36,586 nt of DNA. Origin: Planctomycetaceae bacterium. Lineage in GTDB: Bacteria > Planctomycetota > Planctomycetia > Pirellulales > Pirellulaceae. Location: contig PBNZ01000038.1 in the NCBI GenBank assembly GCA_002723275.1, positions 1-36,586 of the forward strand. Reading direction: 5' to 3'. The stretch's first letter is position 1; every line of letters starts with the position of its first letter. The position numbers and the translations under genes were made by a program. This document shows, piece after piece, positions 1 to 8,540 of the stretch. The notes under the pieces are model-generated. The model worked only from the letters and a program-made list of their open reading frames with translations. It made no database searches and was not told the DNA's origin.

Positions 1-615
1 GCACTCGCTGCTGCGATTCCGCCGGTTCCAGCCGCACCCGCCATTGCTGCAGCACCAACGCTCGAAGCTCCTGCGTTGGCCATTGAAGCTCCTCAAACCG
101 TTGCGAGCCCTGCCATTCAGCCAGTTGCGGCGAGGAGCCCAGCAGCACCGGCAATGTCCGCAGCTCAAATGACAGCTCAACCTACACGAAGCCCGATTGG
201 TAGCGGAGTTACCGGAATGGCTCGCCAGACGGCAGCCCCTTCCCAGGCTCCTCTTGCCTTCGCTCGATCGCAGCAGGGATACGCTCGCCCCGCTTCCTAC
301 GCAGCCCCCGAGTACAGTCAAGCTCGACAGGCAAGTCACGGAGCTGGAAATATGGGCGGTCCTTCGCCAATCGCGATGACAGGTGGAGTTGCAGGAACTG
401 CTTCCTACGACACGCCGCAGATGCCAGGATATGCGTGGCCGAGCTACGCAGCCTATCCCAACTATGCTGCTGTCACTTATCCTCATCAGTATTCCGCGAC
501 CGCTTGGCCCTACATCGGTCCGTTCTACCCCTATCCTCAGGTTCCCCTGGGATGGCGAAAAGTGACGTTGGAATGGGATGACGGCTGGTGGTTCCTGGAC
601 TTCAAGTCCAAATAA
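1..615 (+). CDS. Ala/Pro-rich protein, 5' end outside the window
   Basis: The reading frame is open from the first base, so the gene starts upstream; 204 residues are visible before a TAA at 613-615. The first ~100 visible residues are low-complexity Ala/Pro/Ser/Gln sequence without charged blocks, typical of a flexible linker or exported spacer. The region after about residue 115 changes to Tyr/Pro/Trp/Gly-rich sequence, and the last ~25 residues (WRKVTLEWDDGWWFLDF) look like a small folded aromatic end. I do not recognise a named family. The composition suggests an extracytoplasmic or surface protein, but the signal peptide, if any, is outside the window. A strong terminator follows 30 bases after the stop, so this is the last gene of its transcript. 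Confidence 0.75.
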   Translation, partial: ALAAAIPPVPAAPAIAAAPTLEAPALAIEAPQTVASPAIQPVAARSPAAPAMSAAQMTAQPTRSPIGSGVTGMARQTAAPSQAPLAFARSQQGYARPASYAAPEYSQARQASHGAGNMGGPSPIAMTGGVAGTASYDTPQMPGYAWPSYAAYPNYAAVTYPHQYSATAWPYIGPFYPYPQVPLGWRKVTLEWDDGWWFLDFKSK

Positions 616-644
616 GACCACTCAATCGCGATCCAATTCGACCA

Positions 645-678
645 AAGGCCTCCAGCACACCGTGCGGAGGCCTTTTTT
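645..678 (+). terminator. Rho-independent terminator
   Basis: The arms GGCCTCC (647-653) and GGAGGCC (666-672) pair perfectly, an inner GCAC/GTGC stem extends them, and a run of six T follows at 673-678. It lies 30 bases after the stop of the preceding gene. Confidence 0.88.
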
Positions 679-869
679 GTTGGGTATCGATCGGACTGTT
701 TCACTGGAAATTTCACTACGACCGAAAAAACCCGCAAGTCCGATCCAAATTAACGCGATAAAAGAGAACAAAGAAACGCGCAGGGAAGTGAACCACCGAG
801 AGACGAGTATTGGAGTTGTGCTCCGGCTCGCACAAATTCTCAGGTGCAGCTCAGACTCGAGGATTGATC

Positions 870-1439
870 ATGTCGACCAAGTCACTCAAAACCGTTGCTT
901 GTGGCGTGTTGCTTTTCGCAACTCTTGGAAGCAGTGGGTGCATGCACTACGGACCGACCTTTGGCGTACTCGGAGTGCCGCTCCCAGTAAGCCCTTATTT
1001 CCAGGATGCGAAAGAGGATGAATTCTGGGAGCACGAACGATATGATCGTGTCCCGATTCTCGGCCCGATCACATCGGGCGGTCCTGCTAACGCCTTGGAT
1101 CCGCCGAGCGACGATGAAGTCATTCGCGCCTTGGAGCGTAGCCATCCGGTAGAAGGCGGCATTCCGTTCTTGCATGAAGTCCAACGCAACAATGTTGTCA
1201 TTCGCAAAGAGCTGATCGCCGACTACGTTGATCCGCCTCGGTTCTACCCGATGATCGGCCCAGCACAATTGCACCACGCCCACTACAAGTGCACGGTGTA
1301 CTTCACCGAAGTCAAACGAGTTGGCTGGCCAGTACCACACACATTGACCGACGAGGACGCTCGTGAAGTGATCTATATCGACCATAACCACCTGCACATG
1401 GTGGGCAACGTCGACATGGGATCGAGCCCTGGTCAGTAA
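870..1439 (+). CDS. Small putative lipoprotein of unknown function
   Basis: The 189-residue product starts with a Lys-containing n-region, a hydrophobic stretch (residues 9-19) and a cysteine at residue 24 preceded by S-S-G, a relaxed lipobox; this suggests export and lipid attachment. I chose the ATG at 870 because GAGGA (859-863) lies six bases upstream and because it places the hydrophobic signal at the N-terminus; the open frame extends further upstream but without a better start. The mature part contains conserved-looking Pro/Gly/Tyr segments (Y-G-P-T, P-L-P-V-S-P-Y-F) and a His-rich patch near the C-terminus (H-N-H-L-H-M). I recognise no enzyme family. It is a single-gene unit bounded by terminators on both sides. 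Confidence 0.8.
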   Translation: MSTKSLKTVACGVLLFATLGSSGCMHYGPTFGVLGVPLPVSPYFQDAKEDEFWEHERYDRVPILGPITSGGPANALDPPSDDEVIRALERSHPVEGGIPFLHEVQRNNVVIRKELIADYVDPPRFYPMIGPAQLHHAHYKCTVYFTEVKRVGWPVPHTLTDEDAREVIYIDHNHLHMVGNVDMGSSPGQ

Positions 1440-1470
1440 AAAGACAGGTTGATATTCAACCAGGGGGGAT

Positions 1471-1503
1471 AGCCCGCAGTCTTTTGGCTGCGGGCTTTTT
1501 TTT
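1471..1503 (+). terminator. Rho-independent terminator
   Basis: A perfect 9-bp stem AGCCCGCAG (1471-1479) / CTGCGGGCT (1488-1496) with an 8-base loop runs directly into eight T (1496-1503), 31 bases after the stop of the lipoprotein gene. There is no T-tract on the other strand, so it serves the plus strand only. Confidence 0.92.
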
Positions 1504-1612
1504 GGCGCGCCCCAATTCCCGAACCTCACCTGCCCATGAGATCCCAGCACTCACGCTGTAACCGCCTTAAAACATCAGGCAATGGTCACTTCGATTCTCG
1601 GAGTCCCCGATT

Positions 1613-4600
1613 CTATTCGGTGCTCGGTTTAGCCTCGGGAGACTCGACCGTGACGGCCATTACGATCGGTGCTGTTTGATCGGGGCCTTTAACCAATTCA
1701 ATGGCGTCAATCATCGCGGTTCGCTTCGGATGAATCGCAAGATATCTAAGCTGCTGCCCTCTCAACGCGAAAGCAAACTCGGAACCAGGCACGTCAAACC
1801 GCCGTATGTAATCGGCGAAATGATAACCATTTCGTAATTCGTGGTTCTCCGTCGCTCCATCATCGTACTTCAAGCGCACGATCATCGATACGCTTCCATC
1901 CTCCTGGACAGACTGAGCTCCCCAGCCACTTACGCCACTGAGCAGATGGATCGACTTGGCTGCTGTTTGACAGGGAAGCTGCACCGCTTCAGGCATTTTC
2001 GGGGCGATCTGACCATTGGGACCTTTGAGCATGATCGCGTTGGGTACCTGATCTCCCTGGGGATCAACCAACAGGAACGGAACGCCCTGAAAGGTCTTCG
2101 GTTTCCAATCCGGGAACACCATTCGCTCTACAGTTGATTCTTCGCTGAAAAACATGCCCTTGGTGCTCACGACGGTGGCATATTTACGAAGATCAATGGG
2201 CACAAATTGCCCACGATGGGTGAGGAATTCAAGCAGGTCAACCAGCTCAACTTCATTCATTTGTTTCTCAAATCCCTCAGGCATCAGGGACTTAGGGGTG
2301 GCCACAAGTTCATCGATATCCTCTCGCTGAATCGGATAGCGTTTGGCTTCGGCATCGATCAATTCAAGCGAAGTCCGAGTCTCACTGGCCAACGTTCCAT
2401 TGATAACCCGACCATCATTGAGGACGACGGTATAAAGTCGGTAATTCCCTTCGACGCTTTGACTCGGGTCGAGAATATGAGTCAACAACTCAGCTTTTGG
2501 GTGCACGGCCATGCCTGTGAGGTTCGGCCCGATATTTTCGCCGAGATCTCCGTGCTGATGGCATTTGGCACACTGTTTCTTGTAGACGGCTAAACCGCCA
2601 TCGACACTCCCCGTCTTTTCCGTCAAGGGCATCAACTGATGAATGACACGTTGACGATCGGGATTAGGTAGCCCTCCATCCTTGGCAAGGACCTCTCGAG
2701 CCAGATCGCGAATTCCCTGGTCTGGATGTCCGCGTAACGCCGCTTTTTGATCGAGCGTCAAATCAGAGATCCGCAGCCGGCCTTCATTGACGGCGACGAG
2801 AAGAGCTCGGGTTGTCGGGGGACGCACCAGCAGGGCACGAAGAAGTGCCTGCTGGAGTGAGGGCGAGAGCGTGTCAACGCGAGCGATCAACTGCTCTCCA
2901 ACATTCTTCGCCTCGCTTCGGCTTAATTCCTCGATAATCGCCGTTGCAAATTCGGGCGTCGCCTGAGGCGTTAGCTGCTCGGTCAAGGTTGTCACAATTT
3001 CGGGATCTTCCGGACGAAACCCGACCAACTGACGGGCGATAAGCACTCGATCCTCAGCAGTCACCTTGGTATCCGCGAGTTGCTGTGAAAGCCCGGTCAC
3101 CATCTCATCCACATATTGTTGAAGCGATTCACTTCCCCAATTCATACCAAGCCAGATCAAGTCGCCACGTGCAGCAGCGGGTAGTTTCTCCATGATCTGC
3201 AACAGATGCGCGTCAGCCGCTGCGTCGAGTTTCACGACATGATCATCGGGCCAGGCCTCCTTCAAGGCAGCCAAGAGGCTTTGCGAGAAGCGAGCGTTTG
3301 AAGCAGATAATTGAGCCAGGAGTGGTTCGATATCACTCCAGGCAGGACGTCCACGAGCAATGTGTTCTCCCAGAATCGCGACGATTCGCTCTGCGGGCTC
3401 ACCCATTTCACCGTTGCCCGCCAACGACTGCAGGAAAGGCATCGCATGCACGGCCGCTGCGCTAATGAGAGCGTCATTCAGCCAACGATCGCCGGTAATG
3501 GAGGGCAGGCGTGACAGCCGCGCCAGGGCGGCCCCAGCCTGTGCATTCTGGGGCTGGTCCGCCAGCGCGAGAATGGTCACCAATTTCACCTGAGCATCCT
3601 CATCCGCCAACAATTGATTCGCGAGCAGGATTTCCACTGTTTCTGCTCCCGGGGGTAACGCTTGAATCGCATTCCGTCGGACTCCAGCCGAAGGATGTCG
3701 AAGGGCGGCAACAACCACGTCGCGTACGGTCTCATCCTGGGCGATGGCGTTGATTCCATTCAATGTCCAGATTGCATGGATGGCCCCCACATTCAGGCCG
3801 ATTTCGTCTTGCGAGTCATCCTGGACCAGTTCCAGAAGATCGGGAATGACCTGCTTCCCCAGACTCTGCTCGACGAGCAATCGCTGAGCATTGAGTCGCA
3901 CAATCATCGACGGATGTCGCAAATGCTGGACGAGTGTTTTGGGCTCCGCATCGGCAAGATCAACACTGTCGCTTGGCCCGGCATCTTTTCCGTGATAAGC
4001 CAAACGATAAATACGTCCGAGAGTCTTATCACGCAGCACCGTTTCGTAGGCATTCCCCTTCCCATTCTTGAAACCATGAGGCGTGGGATTGTGTTGCACG
4101 ATGTAGTTGTACCAATCAAGAATCCAGACCAATCCATCGGGACCGACATCGGCAGCGATCGGCGCCGTCCATTCGTCATCGCTGGCAACCAAATTGGCAG
4201 GGCTCATGGAACGAAATCCGGCACCATCGGGGATTAAGACAAAGGTCCCCACAAGCTTGCCGGTTGGCCCACAAACAAAGGCGGTCCGATTCCACCACGT
4301 CTGCGGGTAGGCACGAGCGGTATACAAGGCATGCCCTGCCCCCGCGGTATAGCCACCATGCTGATCAACCTGCCGCACCTTATCGCTAACCGGCTCGAAC
4401 ATGTATGTGTCGGCGATTGAACGCAAAACCGAGGGCGACCACCCACGAACTCGTTCATAATACCGATTGGGAACCGGCAAAAAACAACTAGGATTTCGAT
4501 TCGCGGTCGAACCAAAGATTAAACCATCTTCACTGATACCCAAGCCCCACGTATTGTTATCCGTGGACCGTAAGAACTCGAGCTGGGTGACGCGAGGTTC

Positions 4601-6031
4601 CTGATTTCCATCACCGGGATCGAACTTGAAACGCCAGAACCCCATCCGGAACGTCTGCTGCTTTTGCCCCTCGACCTCGGGTGTGGAATTGTTGTACCCC
4701 TGCATGGCATAAATCCAATTATCGAGCCCGAGCCGGAAGTTGCTTACGCCACCGTGCGTATCGCCCAGGGCCCAACCGGAGATCAGAATTTTCCGACGAT
4801 CGGCGATTCCGTCGCCATCGGAATCAGAGAGATAGAGGGTTTCGGTACCATTTTGGACGATACAGCCGTTTTGAAACGGCAGAATTGCCGTCGGAACACT
4901 CAGTTCGTCCGCGAATCGAGTCACCTGATCCGCCACGCCATCGCCATCGGTATCCTCGACAATCTGAATCAGATCGCACCCTAGATTATGCGGTTGCAAT
5001 TCATTCGGATAGTCGTAGGTCTGACAAACCCAAAGTCGTCCACGCTCATCCCAATTCATCGCGATGGGCTTGGAATCCAGAATCGTTTCGTCAGCGAATA
5101 GCTGCATTTCGAAGTCGACGGGCGTGACAAAATGCTTGATAGATTCGCCAGCGGGGAGCGGCATCTGCATTTTCGTCATCGGGGCCCCCTGCGTCCCCCA
5201 TCGGTTCCCACGGGTGTAGTTCGGGATTTCAGGTCCGACATCCACAAACTCCACGGGAGCAACATCGTTAGGAGGCTCAGTCATCGCCGGAACTCGGAAG
5301 GCCTTGGCATCAAGATACGGTCCAGCCTTGGCTGGATCATCATCACAAGCCCAACGTATGCCGCGTTCCAGCAGATTCTGAAATCCTTCATGTCCCCAAG
5401 TTTCCGGACCGTGTCCCCAGGCCGTGTAAAACACGCGCCCATCGCCATGAGTGCGAACCCAAGTCCACGGTTCGCGTTCGTTTCCATCTACACGATATTC
5501 CAGCACAGTACGGTTTTTCTCGTTGTGCTTCGTGTGGACGTAGGTTTCATCCCAACTTTCGAAACCATCGTAGCCATTTACAACGGGATGATTCGCAAAT
5601 TCACTTGCAGGGCGCACACGAAAATTTCCAATCCCATGTCTCTGGAATTGGGCTCCAATCAGCGCCACGATATCGTCGTTATTGCGAAAGCAGTAGGAAG
5701 CACAATGCAACGGTATAAAGCCATGGCCTTGGGCCACGTACTGCAAGAGTGCTTGAGCTTGAGCATCTTCAATACGATCGATATTGGCATAGACGATCAG
5801 GCCATCGAATTCAGCGAGATTTGATGGCGTTAATGCCTTAGCAATGTCCTCCGTATATTGAATCCGAATGCCCCGTTCAGCGAACACCGGAATCATCTGA
5901 CGCGCACGCTTGGCCGGCTGATGGTGTCCCTGATCGCCGAGAAACAAAAGATTCAAATCGCCAGCCATCGCAGCGGAAGCAGTACAGATGCCCAGAGCAA
6001 ACCAAAGCATTAAAACTCGAAGTGCAAACAT
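1613..6031 (-). CDS. Exported ThuA / PVC-type dehydrogenase / HEAT / cytochrome c fusion protein
   Basis: This 1472-residue protein has a signal peptide (residues 1-23, cleavage near A-M-A), a ThuA-like domain (~27-235), a PVC-group membrane-bound dehydrogenase beta-propeller (~300-680, with W-D-E-R-G-R-L-W-V and D-T-D-G-D-G-V-A-D calcium-like loops), Leu/Ala-rich HEAT-type repeats (~700-1130), and a cytochrome c domain with C1154-A-K-C1157-H1158. Its C-terminal ~200 residues form a beta-rich domain seen in related planctomycete proteins. Such proteins are thought to oxidise sugars or sugar derivatives in the periplasm and pass electrons to the covalently bound haem; the substrate is unknown. 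The start is firm: GGAGG at 6037-6041 sits five bases upstream. It lies 67 bases downstream of the oxidoreductase gene on the same strand, probably in one operon. Confidence 0.93.
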   Translation of the reverse strand: MFALRVLMLWFALGICTASAAMAGDLNLLFLGDQGHHQPAKRARQMIPVFAERGIRIQYTEDIAKALTPSNLAEFDGLIVYANIDRIEDAQAQALLQYVAQGHGFIPLHCASYCFRNNDDIVALIGAQFQRHGIGNFRVRPASEFANHPVVNGYDGFESWDETYVHTKHNEKNRTVLEYRVDGNEREPWTWVRTHGDGRVFYTAWGHGPETWGHEGFQNLLERGIRWACDDDPAKAGPYLDAKAFRVPAMTEPPNDVAPVEFVDVGPEIPNYTRGNRWGTQGAPMTKMQMPLPAGESIKHFVTPVDFEMQLFADETILDSKPIAMNWDERGRLWVCQTYDYPNELQPHNLGCDLIQIVEDTDGDGVADQVTRFADELSVPTAILPFQNGCIVQNGTETLYLSDSDGDGIADRRKILISGWALGDTHGGVSNFRLGLDNWIYAMQGYNNSTPEVEGQKQQTFRMGFWRFKFDPGDGNQEPRVTQLEFLRSTDNNTWGLGISEDGLIFGSTANRNPSCFLPVPNRYYERVRGWSPSVLRSIADTYMFEPVSDKVRQVDQHGGYTAGAGHALYTARAYPQTWWNRTAFVCGPTGKLVGTFVLIPDGAGFRSMSPANLVASDDEWTAPIAADVGPDGLVWILDWYNYIVQHNPTPHGFKNGKGNAYETVLRDKTLGRIYRLAYHGKDAGPSDSVDLADAEPKTLVQHLRHPSMIVRLNAQRLLVEQSLGKQVIPDLLELVQDDSQDEIGLNVGAIHAIWTLNGINAIAQDETVRDVVVAALRHPSAGVRRNAIQALPPGAETVEILLANQLLADEDAQVKLVTILALADQPQNAQAGAALARLSRLPSITGDRWLNDALISAAAVHAMPFLQSLAGNGEMGEPAERIVAILGEHIARGRPAWSDIEPLLAQLSASNARFSQSLLAALKEAWPDDHVVKLDAAADAHLLQIMEKLPAAARGDLIWLGMNWGSESLQQYVDEMVTGLSQQLADTKVTAEDRVLIARQLVGFRPEDPEIVTTLTEQLTPQATPEFATAIIEELSRSEAKNVGEQLIARVDTLSPSLQQALLRALLVRPPTTRALLVAVNEGRLRISDLTLDQKAALRGHPDQGIRDLAREVLAKDGGLPNPDRQRVIHQLMPLTEKTGSVDGGLAVYKKQCAKCHQHGDLGENIGPNLTGMAVHPKAELLTHILDPSQSVEGNYRLYTVVLNDGRVINGTLASETRTSLELIDAEAKRYPIQREDIDELVATPKSLMPEGFEKQMNEVELVDLLEFLTHRGQFVPIDLRKYATVVSTKGMFFSEESTVERMVFPDWKPKTFQGVPFLLVDPQGDQVPNAIMLKGPNGQIAPKMPEAVQLPCQTAAKSIHLLSGVSGWGAQSVQEDGSVSMIVRLKYDDGATENHELRNGYHFADYIRRFDVPGSEFAFALRGQQLRYLAIHPKRTAMIDAIELVKGPDQTAPIVMAVTVESPEAKPSTE

Positions 6032-6098
6032 CTTTTCCTCCAGGCAACTCTAACTCGCTCAGACTCAGCGACAAATTGGAAAAACGTCTTTGCCTGCC

Positions 6099-7217
6099 TT
6101 AACCGAGAGTAAAGTCGGGCAGACGGATGATTTCACCGCCCTTTTCGGCAGATTCATGGGCACAGATCCCGACGCAGGTCCAGTTAGCCGATTGGACTGC
6201 GTTTGGCCAAGGATCACGATCCTCCATTAATGCACTGACAAACTCATGCACCATGTGGGGATGCGAGCCTCCATGGCCACCGCCTTGAATGAAGGACAAG
6301 TGATCGGCGTCATGAATTTCTGCTGGCTGCGTAAACCGCTGAATGGGCTCCGGCAAAAGATGGGCAAAGTCAGGAACTTCAACCTTTTCGGGAATTTCAT
6401 GCTCCGGTTTTTTAGCCGTATGAATCACATGAGGTTCATTTTCAACAAGGGTCCACTCAAAACTCTTCTTCGTACCATAGACGTCGAAGCTTTCACGATA
6501 CTGTCGCGCTACATCGTAGAGGAAACGCCAAATATGAGCGGTCACATCACTATCCTTGACCTTAATATGGCACGTCTCCACAGCGAAACGATTTCCGGAT
6601 TTCTGAGCGATATCATCTCGAACCGTTCCGCTACCAAAACAACTGACATACTCCGCATTCAGATCGAGCAAACCTAAACATGGACTGACAACGTGTGTGG
6701 CATAATGCATCGGGATCATCTCTTCCCAATAACTAGGCCAGCCATCCATATCTTGTGGATGAGACGCAGCCAGATGTTGAATCTTTCCAAGCTCACCCTT
6801 CTGGTAGAGGTCCTTGATATAGAGAAACTCACGACTATAGACGACCGTTTCGGCCATCATGTACTTCAGTCCCGTTGATTTGACCTTTTCCACAATCTGC
6901 CGGCACTCTTCGATCGTTGTCGCCATCGGCACCGTACACATTACATGCTTACCGGCGTCCAGGGCTTGCAATGACATCCAAGCATGGTCAGGAATGGGAC
7001 TATTGATGTGCACATAGTCGATATCTGGATCCTGCAACACTTCTTCGTAGCTGGTGTAGCGTTTCGAAATCCCAAATTGCTCGCCTGCTTGATTGAGTTC
7101 CGCTTCGTTACGACGGCAAATCGCGGCGACTTCAGCATTCGGATGGGCCTGGTAAATCGGGATAAATTCGGCTCCGAATCCAAGGCCAACCATCGCCACT
7201 TTTGCGGTCTTACTCAT
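6099..7217 (-). CDS. Gfo/Idh/MocA family oxidoreductase-like protein
   Basis: The 372-residue product has an N-terminal Rossmann fold with the dinucleotide motif G-L-G-F-G-A (residues 11-16) and the family signature region A-G-K-H-V-M-C at 88-94, followed by the C-terminal alpha/beta domain. Members oxidise or reduce sugars and inositols with NAD(P). Oddly, the canonical catalytic E-K-P is T-V-P here (residues 95-97), so the usual catalytic lysine is absent. No Tat or Sec signal is visible, so it is probably cytoplasmic. AGGGAGAAG lies just upstream of the ATG. It is the first gene of a likely operon with the ThuA/dehydrogenase fusion, which fits a shared role in breakdown of an uncommon sugar: one enzyme outside, one inside. 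Confidence 0.92.
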   Translation of the reverse strand: MSKTAKVAMVGLGFGAEFIPIYQAHPNAEVAAICRRNEAELNQAGEQFGISKRYTSYEEVLQDPDIDYVHINSPIPDHAWMSLQALDAGKHVMCTVPMATTIEECRQIVEKVKSTGLKYMMAETVVYSREFLYIKDLYQKGELGKIQHLAASHPQDMDGWPSYWEEMIPMHYATHVVSPCLGLLDLNAEYVSCFGSGTVRDDIAQKSGNRFAVETCHIKVKDSDVTAHIWRFLYDVARQYRESFDVYGTKKSFEWTLVENEPHVIHTAKKPEHEIPEKVEVPDFAHLLPEPIQRFTQPAEIHDADHLSFIQGGGHGGSHPHMVHEFVSALMEDRDPWPNAVQSANWTCVGICAHESAEKGGEIIRLPDFTLG

Positions 7218-7481
7218 ATCTTCTCCCTTTCAATCCTCACACCATCAACAACCGATGAAAAACTTGTCTCGAACTCTCTCGAGAAAGCACTTACGAACCA
7301 TCCAGATTCGCATGGCCGTTATGATAGTTTTTCTGACGATAAGATGCACCTACATTCGGTGGATCTTGATGAGCCGAAACGGCTGAGAAGAGTTACTGTC
7401 CCGGGGTGCTCCGGCGCAGGCGACACGGTTTCGCCAAAACTGGGCGAACCCAAGAGAAGAAGGCAAGTCAAATCGAAATAA

Positions 7482-7577
7482 CTAATCGGTTACCCAGAAC
7501 CCGAGTGCTACGAAAATCAAAATCCCCAACAGCAATAGCCCGGCAAGAATCAATAGGTTGCGTAATAATCCATTCAT
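7482..7577 (-). CDS. 31-residue single-pass membrane peptide
   Basis: An ATG at 7577 (complement) opens a 31-codon frame ending in TAG at 7482. The peptide is almost a pure transmembrane helix: a short N-terminus with one Arg (M-N-G-L-L-R-N), about 20 hydrophobic residues rich in Leu/Ile/Gly, and a C-terminal W-V-T-D. CAGGAA directly precedes the ATG and could act as a ribosome binding site, though the spacing is very short. The uninterrupted hydrophobic composition in one frame is unlikely in random intergenic DNA. No homologue is known to me. It lies in the gap upstream of the oxidoreductase gene on the same strand, 264 bases away; an imperfect hairpin (7428-7450) lies just downstream, without a T-tract. 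Confidence 0.5.
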   Translation of the reverse strand: MNGLLRNLLILAGLLLLGILIFVALGFWVTD

Positions 7578-7953
7578 TTCCTGGCTCACCCTGATCTCGT
7601 TCTAGTTTTGTTCTTTTACCCAGGCCCCAAAACTCAGTCTCGTCGACTCGGGAACGATCCTCTCGACGTCCTTCTGCCAACGTCCAAACCGATTCATCTC
7701 TACAACGATCCCGAAAAATCGATCCGGCACCATTTCGCACCGGCGGTGGGCTTGTAACCGAGCATTTTGAACGGTTCTCACACAGCCTGTCTTCCGAATA
7801 ATGCCGTTCGACCGGCGTGTCCAGTCATTCCGCCAAATGCATTTTGCCGCTACTGCCGGACGGTCAGTCGAAATTCGCGACCGACAACGATCATGGCAAT
7901 CATACCGATTTGAATCGATGTTCGTCGCGATTTTGCATCTGGTTAAGGCCCAA
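7578..7953. other. Intergenic stretch, no gene seen
   Basis: No reading frame here has a credible ribosome binding site together with protein-like composition. The stretch ends in the likely tRNA promoter and upstream of the minus-strand small ORF, so it may hold divergent control elements, but I can identify none specifically. Confidence 0.4.
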
Positions 7954-7982
7954 TTGTCAGGATCTGCATTTGAGTGTATGTT
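7954..7982 (+). promoter_or_regulatory. Probable sigma70-type promoter of tRNA-Ala
   Basis: TTGTCA at 7954-7959 and TATGTT at 7977-7982 are separated by 17 bases, the optimal spacing. Transcription would begin near 7990, about 50 bases before the mature tRNA, leaving a short 5' leader for RNase P. Confidence 0.5.
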
Positions 7983-8040
7983 AATCTAAGAATGTTGACG
8001 CGAAGGTCATTCGGCATCGTCCGGGGGGCCGCTCAAATTC

Positions 8041-8113
8041 GGGGACGTAGCTCAATTGGGAGAGCACCGGCTTTGCAAGCCGGGGGTTGTCGGTTCAAGC
8101 CCGATCGTCTCCA
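8041..8113 (+). tRNA. tRNA-Ala (anticodon TGC)
   Basis: All four arms fold: acceptor 8041-8047 with 8106-8112, D stem GCTC/GAGC (8050-8053, 8062-8065), anticodon stem CCGGC/GCCGG (8067-8071, 8079-8083) with TGC at 8074-8076, and T stem 8089-8093 with 8101-8105 around TTCAAGC. The third acceptor pair is G-U (G3:U70), the major alanine identity element, and the discriminator is A (8113). The 3' CCA is not encoded, so it must be added after transcription. The gene stands alone with no other tRNA beside it. Confidence 0.97.
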
Positions 8114-8540
8114 CTTTCGTTTCTCATCTCGAGGGGGCTAGATCACTGCCTTCTCTTCGGCAGGACCGTCTCTGATGAGTCGTTCTCTCGCTTGCCCGAT
8201 CCATCGCCCCGCGTCTTCGATTTGGAGAATTGGCCAATCGTCGGTGCCTACCAACTCGATGCGCAACTTGACGAGACATGGTCAGCGCAAATTATCCTGA
8301 ACGACGTGCCGACAATCTGGACAAAATGCTTCGGTTGGCTTGTCTCTATCAATCTTTAGGTGGCCGATAGACGCCCATCTAACCAACTCCCCTGCGAATT
8401 TGCTTTCACAAAGCTCGAAGCAGACTACAGTAAGAATTTAAGGCGGGGGCGTTAGCGACGGGCAAGTTTCGTGCTAATCCACATCTGTCGCTAAACCCCA
8501 AACTGCTAATCAAATTTCACGATTTCGGCTTTATTTCTAC
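8114..8540. other. Intergenic stretch between tRNA and acyltransferase gene
   Basis: No convincing gene is seen; a 90-codon open frame starting inside the tRNA has no ribosome binding site and is rejected. The only structure I find is the long inverted repeat at 8446-8499. No rho-independent terminator is evident after the tRNA. Confidence 0.4.
8446..8499. repeat. Imperfect inverted repeat
   Basis: TTAGCGAC (8452-8459) and GTCGCTAA (8487-8494) are perfect reverse complements 27 bases apart, and outer GGGG and CCCC blocks can extend the pairing past a small internal bulge. No T-tract follows, so it is not a classical terminator. It could be a REP-like intergenic element. Confidence 0.45.

Noticed and set aside
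882-1550. 222-codon minus-strand open frame
   Set aside because: It is the shadow of the lipoprotein gene and runs through its terminator; the plus frame has signal, lipobox and ribosome binding site.
5132-5824. 230-codon plus-strand open frame opposite the ThuA domain
   Set aside because: It lies wholly antisense to a well-supported gene, has no ribosome binding site and a random-looking composition.
8041-8113. tRNA-Ala as an integration site of a mobile element
   Set aside because: I found no repeated tRNA 3' end, integrase or phage gene in the window.
8087-8359. 90-codon frame starting inside tRNA-Ala
   Set aside because: It begins within the tRNA, lacks a ribosome binding site and matches no family pattern.
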